From Cyrtodaria siliqua (taxonomy: Eukaryota; Mollusca; Bivalvia; Adapedonta; Hiatellidae), in NCBI GenBank assembly GCA_037043455.1, contig JAWPHD010004453.1, forward strand, positions 1-64,000: a stretch of DNA of 64,000 nt, given 5' to 3'. Numbering within the stretch: the stretch's first letter is position 1; each line of letters opens with the position of its first letter. The translations under genes were made by a program, and so were the position numbers. Shown one piece after another: positions 59,878 to 64,000 of this stretch. The notes under the pieces are model-generated. The model did not search any database, had not been told where the DNA came from, and saw only the letters and a list, made by a program, of their open reading frames with translations.

Positions 59878-60330
59878 GAAATAAACTTGAATAAAGACAA
59901 TATGAAGCTGCGCGTATATTATGACCGGTCTTACCCGTTCGGTAATCTTAATTTAATGAAAGAATTAGGGTGGCTAACATTATCGGAACGGCGTTAGTTC
60001 CAAAAATATTTATATAACATGAAAAATGGAATAGTGCCAGAATACCTGGTCATTCTCAATCTCTACCCAGAGTTGTCGTTCTTTGCATACACATACAATG
60101 TAATGGTCTCTGGGAGAGATTGCGTCATTCTATTGCCAAGAACCGTAGCGGAAGAGATCCGGAACATCTTACAATTTCTTGCAGACTTCGATTAGACGAT
60201 CTATTGTATTCCATCAGCTATGAAACTCTCTGGAATGATTTACCTTGGCTATTACAAATTTAGTTCATTAAACATATTCAAAGGTCTGCTTCTGAGACGA
60301 ATGTTTACTAGTTCAAATACATAGCTGGTG
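59878..60330 (+). pseudogene. LINE C-terminal fragment ii, unit C
   Basis: As 43,978-44,365, with an earlier stop (TAG in GGCGTTAG at about 59,994), about 75 extra bases at about 60,050-60,125, and further frame changes. Confidence 0.75.
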
Positions 60331-60811
60331 TCTGTGTATGATAGCATAAGACATTACTGTAGTAATCTCTCATCAGCGATATGTTTCTAAATCATTTACG
60401 CGAATTGACTCAATGCAATGCGGTCAGGGTAATGAAGATGCGAATGATTTCTTCTTGGAATATAATCAATTCAGTGAAAGATTCGGAACTCTTCCAGTCA
60501 AACCCTCGAAACGTTAGAGAAACTAATCCGCCAGATAACGGCACAATTACACTACAAAACCGTTTATCAAATATCTATCCAGGTCATAAAATAATGCATA
60601 TGTGTCACTTAAAAGTATATGTTTTATCACGGGTTCTTAAAACACCCGTGATTGAATATGCGTAAAATGAATTATGAGTTGTTAACTCGTAATTCGACGC
60701 TCGAGTTTTAGGGGTTGGGCCTGACTGGTTAAAGCTATTTATACTTTGTCTATAGAGTTTGTTTTCTCAAAATATGTAAATTATATATGTACCGCGTCGT
60801 TAGTAGGTTTA

Positions 60812-61413
60812 AGGTCCAAAGTCAGAAGGATTCTGGGTGGTCATTTTAGTATTTTATAAATAGTTCTAGATTGCCGTGTAACCTTTTAAAAAGAACAATT
60901 TAAATTTCAATTATAATTTCATATCTATTCATCTATAACATTAGGGAGTGTGTTCTCTGCCATAGACTTACTACATTCGCTCTATAACAGACGGAAGTGT
61001 GTTCTGTACTACATCTACAGCAGGCGAGAAATTGTTCTATACGGCACATTTTAACACATATGCACACTAGACGGTGTGCATATGTGTTAACATGTGCCGT
61101 ATAGAACAATTTCTCGCCTTCTATACGGCACAATTTAACACATATGCACACTAGACGGTGTGCATATGTGTTAAAATGTGCCGTATAGAACAATTTCTCG
61201 CCTGCTGTAGATGTAGTACAGAACACACTTCCGTCTGTTATAGAGCGAATGTAGTTAGTCTATGGCAGAGAACACACTCTCTAATGTTATAGATGAATGA
61301 ATATGAACTTATTATTGAAGTTTAAATTGTTCTTTTTAAAAGGTTACACGGCAATCTAGAACTATTTACAAAATACTAAAATGACCACCCAGAATCCTTC
61401 TGACTTTGGACCT
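60812..61413. mobile_element. 602-bp palindromic (foldback) element, complete
   Basis: AGGTCCAAAGTCAGAAGGAT at the left is complementary to ATCCTTCTGACTTTGGACCT at the right. The arms pair for about 300 bp with scattered mismatches. At the centre stand two tandem smaller hairpins built from TATACGGCACA-TTTAACACA and GGTGTGCATATGTGTTAA. No transposase. Only the right half exists in A and B. Confidence 0.9.
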
Positions 61414-61479
61414 GCTGCATTCATACACGGAACTACACCTTGGAGTTTTCGATTGTCTTCGTTATTGTACCAACGCTTT

Positions 61480-61796
61480 AAGTTCTCCGGCCAAGTTTTG
61501 TTTCCTGCACATGTTTAAGTTTATTTAAATCGAAATCAATACGCAACAATATATTTACAATTCACACATTGCAATATCTGTGAAAAGCGAGAATAAGATT
61601 TTATTTGATGACGTAGAAAACACGGAACTACACTTTGTAGTTTTCAATTTTCTTCGTTATTGTACCAACGCTTAAACATTAATGGTGCAATGTAATCAAC
61701 AATTGGTAATAGGTAAAACAAGTTGGTATTAACTATTTGAGTATATTTTCAGAAACGCAAGTCATGTAGAAAACTAAACGCTGCTAGTTTTAAACA
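61480..61796 (-). repeat. Dispersed repeat, minus orientation, unit C
   Basis: Diverged copy of 28,640-28,990; the long frame seen in A and B is interrupted by a TAA at about 61,516. Confidence 0.65.
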
Positions 61797-62389
61797 AGAG
61801 TCCCACGAGGGCCTGTGGACGCTCTACTGTCTAAAACAGCTCTTATAGATTTAGATAGATATAGCTAGATATAGTTCTTTTCTCCTATAGATTTAACAAA
61901 GGAAAATACAATATAGCATTTTTCAACAAATCAAGGGTCATAACTCTGTTATTACTAACAAGATCTAGCTGGTTTTCGAAATTGTCCAAGATTTCATTGA
62001 TATACCGCGCTTTGCACAACTAGACATCACACTGAGGCTTCCTGCCAAATTTCGTAGAAATCCAACAAGCCGTTTAAGAGGAGTAGCGCCTACAAGAAAT
62101 TTAAAATAAAAATGTCAAAGGGCCATAACTCCGTCAAAAATCAGCAAACTGGAACAAAAGCGTGATATGCACAACTAGACATCTTACCGATGCTTCCTGC
62201 CAAGTTTCGTCGAAATTCAACAAGGCATTTAGGATGAGTAGCGCCGACAAGAAAAGTGTCAAGTAATTAAAAAAAAAAAAAAAAAAAAAAAACATTCAAA
62301 TCAATCAAAAAATAAATAAAAAAAAATTATAAAAAAAATTGAAATTGAAAAAAAAATCAAATTAAAAAAAAAAAAATTAAACAAATGTT
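61797..62389 (+). repeat. Dispersed repeat interrupting unit C, with A-rich tract
   Basis: Begins AACAAGAGTCCCACGAGGGC. It contains two related blocks (TGCACAACTAGACATC..CTTCCTGCCAA-TTTCGT.GAAAT at about 62,013 and 62,170) and words shared with 36.5 kb. It ends in poly-A/AT-rich sequence at 62,265-62,385. Confidence 0.65.
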
Positions 62390-64000
62390 ACCCCCGGGGC
62401 GCGTCCAAATTTGACACCAGGGTCACCATTTGAACAAACTTGGTAGAGGACCATAAGCTGATGCTACATGTAATACATGAGAGCTCTGTGCCATGTGGTT
62501 CCAGAGAAGAAGATTTTTTTCAGTTTTTGCCTATACAAGCCTAAGTAAAACTGTAACCCCCAGGGTGGGGCCAAATGTGACCAATGGGTCACCATTTGAA
62601 CAAACTTGGTAGAAGACCATAAGCTTATAGCAAATGCAAAATATTAAACCTCTGGCTCTTGCAGTTTCAGAGAAGAAGATTTTTTAAGTTTTTCCCTATA
62701 CATGTCTATGTAAAACATGTGACCCTTGGGGCGGGGTCAAATGTGACCCCAGGGTCACCATTTGAACAAACTTGGTAAAGGACCATAAGCTTATAGCAAA
62801 TGCAAAATATTAAACCTCTGGCTCTTGCAGTACCAGAGAAGATGATTTTTTTTCAGTTTTTCCCTATACAAGCATTTATGTAAAACTGTGACCCTTGAGG
62901 CGGGCCAGATGTGACCCCAGGGTCACCATTTGAACAAAATTGGTAGAGGACCATAAGGTTATAGCAACAGCAAAATATAAAACCTCTGACTCTTGCAGTT
63001 TCAGAGAAGAAGATTTTTTAAGTTTTTCCCTATACATGTCTATGTAAAACATGTGACCCTTGGGGCGGGGTCAAATGTGACCCCAGGGTCACCATTTGAA
63101 CAAACTTGGTAAAGGACCATAAGCTTATAATAAATGTAAAATATCAAACCTCTGGCTCTTGTAGTTTCCGAGAAGAAGATTTTTTAAAAAAAATCCTATA
63201 CAAGTCAATTTAAAACTGTGACCCTTGGGGCGGAGACAAATTTGACCCCAGGGTCACCATTTGAACAAACTTAGTAGAGGACTATAAGCTGATGCTACAT
63301 GTAATACATGAGAGCTCTGTGCCATGTGGTTCCAGAGAAGAAGATTTTTTTCAGTTTTACCCGATACAAGCCTATGTAAAACTGTAACCCCCGGAGTGGG
63401 GCCAAATGTGACCCCTGGGTCACCATTTGAACAAACTTGGTAGAGGACCACAAGCTTATAGCAAATGCAAAATATTAAACCTCTGGCTTTTGCAGTTTTA
63501 GAGAAGAAGATTTTTTAAGGGTTAGGGTCACCATTTGAACAAACTTGGTAAAAGACCATAAGCTTATAGTAAATGCAAAATATAAAACCTCTGGCTGTTG
63601 TAGTTTCCGAGAAGAAGATTTTTTTTAAAAAAATATATATAAGTCTATGTAAAACTGTGACTTCCGGGGCGGGGACAAATTTGACCCTGGGGGCACCATT
63701 TGAACAAATTTAGTAGAGGACCATAAGCTGATGCTACATGTAATATATGAGAGCTCTGTGCCTTGTAGTTTCAGAGAAGAAGATTTTTTAAAGTTTTTTC
63801 CTATAAGTCTATATGAAAAACATGCAAAACCTCAATATACAAACTTTGGGCCCCCGGGGCACGGCCATTTTTGACCTCGGGGACTTTATTTGAACAAACT
63901 TGATAGTCTAGGCGTTGGTGATCATTTTAAAAGAAAAACTGTTGAAATCTGTCAGCGGTTCTGGAGAAGATTTTTTAAGGTTTTGACCGTATATGGTAAT
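62390..64000 (+). repeat. About 166-bp tandem array, continuing past the window
   Basis: The word CACCATTTGAACAAA recurs near 62,424, 62,591, 62,756, 62,925, 63,089, 63,257, 63,420, 63,528 and 63,694. Spacing is 163-169 bp except one shortened unit of about 108 bp. Each unit carries GAGAAGAAGATTTTTT and most carry TGACCCCAGGGTCA-type palindromes. Confidence 0.92.

Larger units (their letters stand above)
47833..61797. repeat. Tandem segmental unit C (interrupted at its end)
   Basis: Collinear with unit B from 47,833 and with the end regions of A and B up to the words GCTGCTAGTTTTAAA at about 61,783-61,797. There the sequence leaves the unit and continues as another repeat beginning AACAAGAGTCCC. 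The matching point in A is about 28,982. C alone keeps the complete palindrome at 60,812-61,413 and has an extra internal duplication at about 58.74-58.97 kb. Confidence 0.85.

Noticed and set aside
60933..61226. 97-codon minus-strand frame with internal repeats
   Set aside because: Product of the palindrome and its tandem hairpins, not a protein.

Overview
This is eukaryotic, AT-rich, intron- and repeat-dominated DNA, most likely from a bivalve mollusc. The organism call rests on a tRNA-derived SINE that resembles, from memory, the bivalve RUDI family (box A TGGTCGAGGGG, box B GGTTCGAATCC, a GGTAGAAC/GTTCTACCC motif and a CCTCCACCA motif). It also rests on short-period repeats with AGGTCA/TGACCC words of a kind I associate with bivalves, on decayed CR1/jockey-type LINE fragments, and on a pogo/Tigger-type transposase with a PHD finger. 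No intact host gene with a recognisable conserved domain was found. Only decayed transposon coding sequence and one weak candidate first exon can be supported.

The dominant structure is a large tandem segmental repeat. Unit A runs from 1 to about 31,371, unit B from about 31,372 to 47,832 (16,461 bp), and unit C from about 47,833 to 61,797, where a different repeat interrupts it. Unit A is older and larger because it carries, or alone retains, several segments: a foldback (586-686), a 661-bp retroposon (3,223-3,883), a roughly 4-kb Tigger-like element (about 5.16-9.17 kb), an inverted C/G-rich repeat (11,047-11,363), a TTAA-flanked MITE with a tandem tRNA-SINE (12,086-12,811), an AGGTCA-rich tandem repeat (13,931-14,830) and a 3.8-kb segment (about 19.2-23.0 kb). 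B and C share a 48-bp minisatellite (about 2.0 and 1.3 kb) where A has one single unit.

The most informative observation is that B is a mosaic. From 31.4 to about 42.8 kb it follows C at the differences I checked, and from about 42.8 to 47.8 kb it follows A. The switch is patchy between about 42,480 and 42,830. This is the expected product of unequal crossing-over between two diverged tandem units (A-C x A-C giving A-[C/A]-C). Two independent structures agree: the minisatellite is shared by B and C, while the half-palindrome at 28.3/44.8 kb is shared by A and B and C keeps the full 602-bp palindrome.

Nested transposons give relative dates. A RUDI-like SINE sits inside a LINE reverse-transcriptase fragment with an 11-13 bp target-site duplication in B and C, and its left edge and target site remain in A, so it predates the duplication. 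From 61.8 kb to the end, unit C gives way to an A-rich dispersed repeat and then a tandem array of about 166 bp that runs off the window. All family assignments come from motifs read by eye; no database search was possible, and percentage identities are not claimed.
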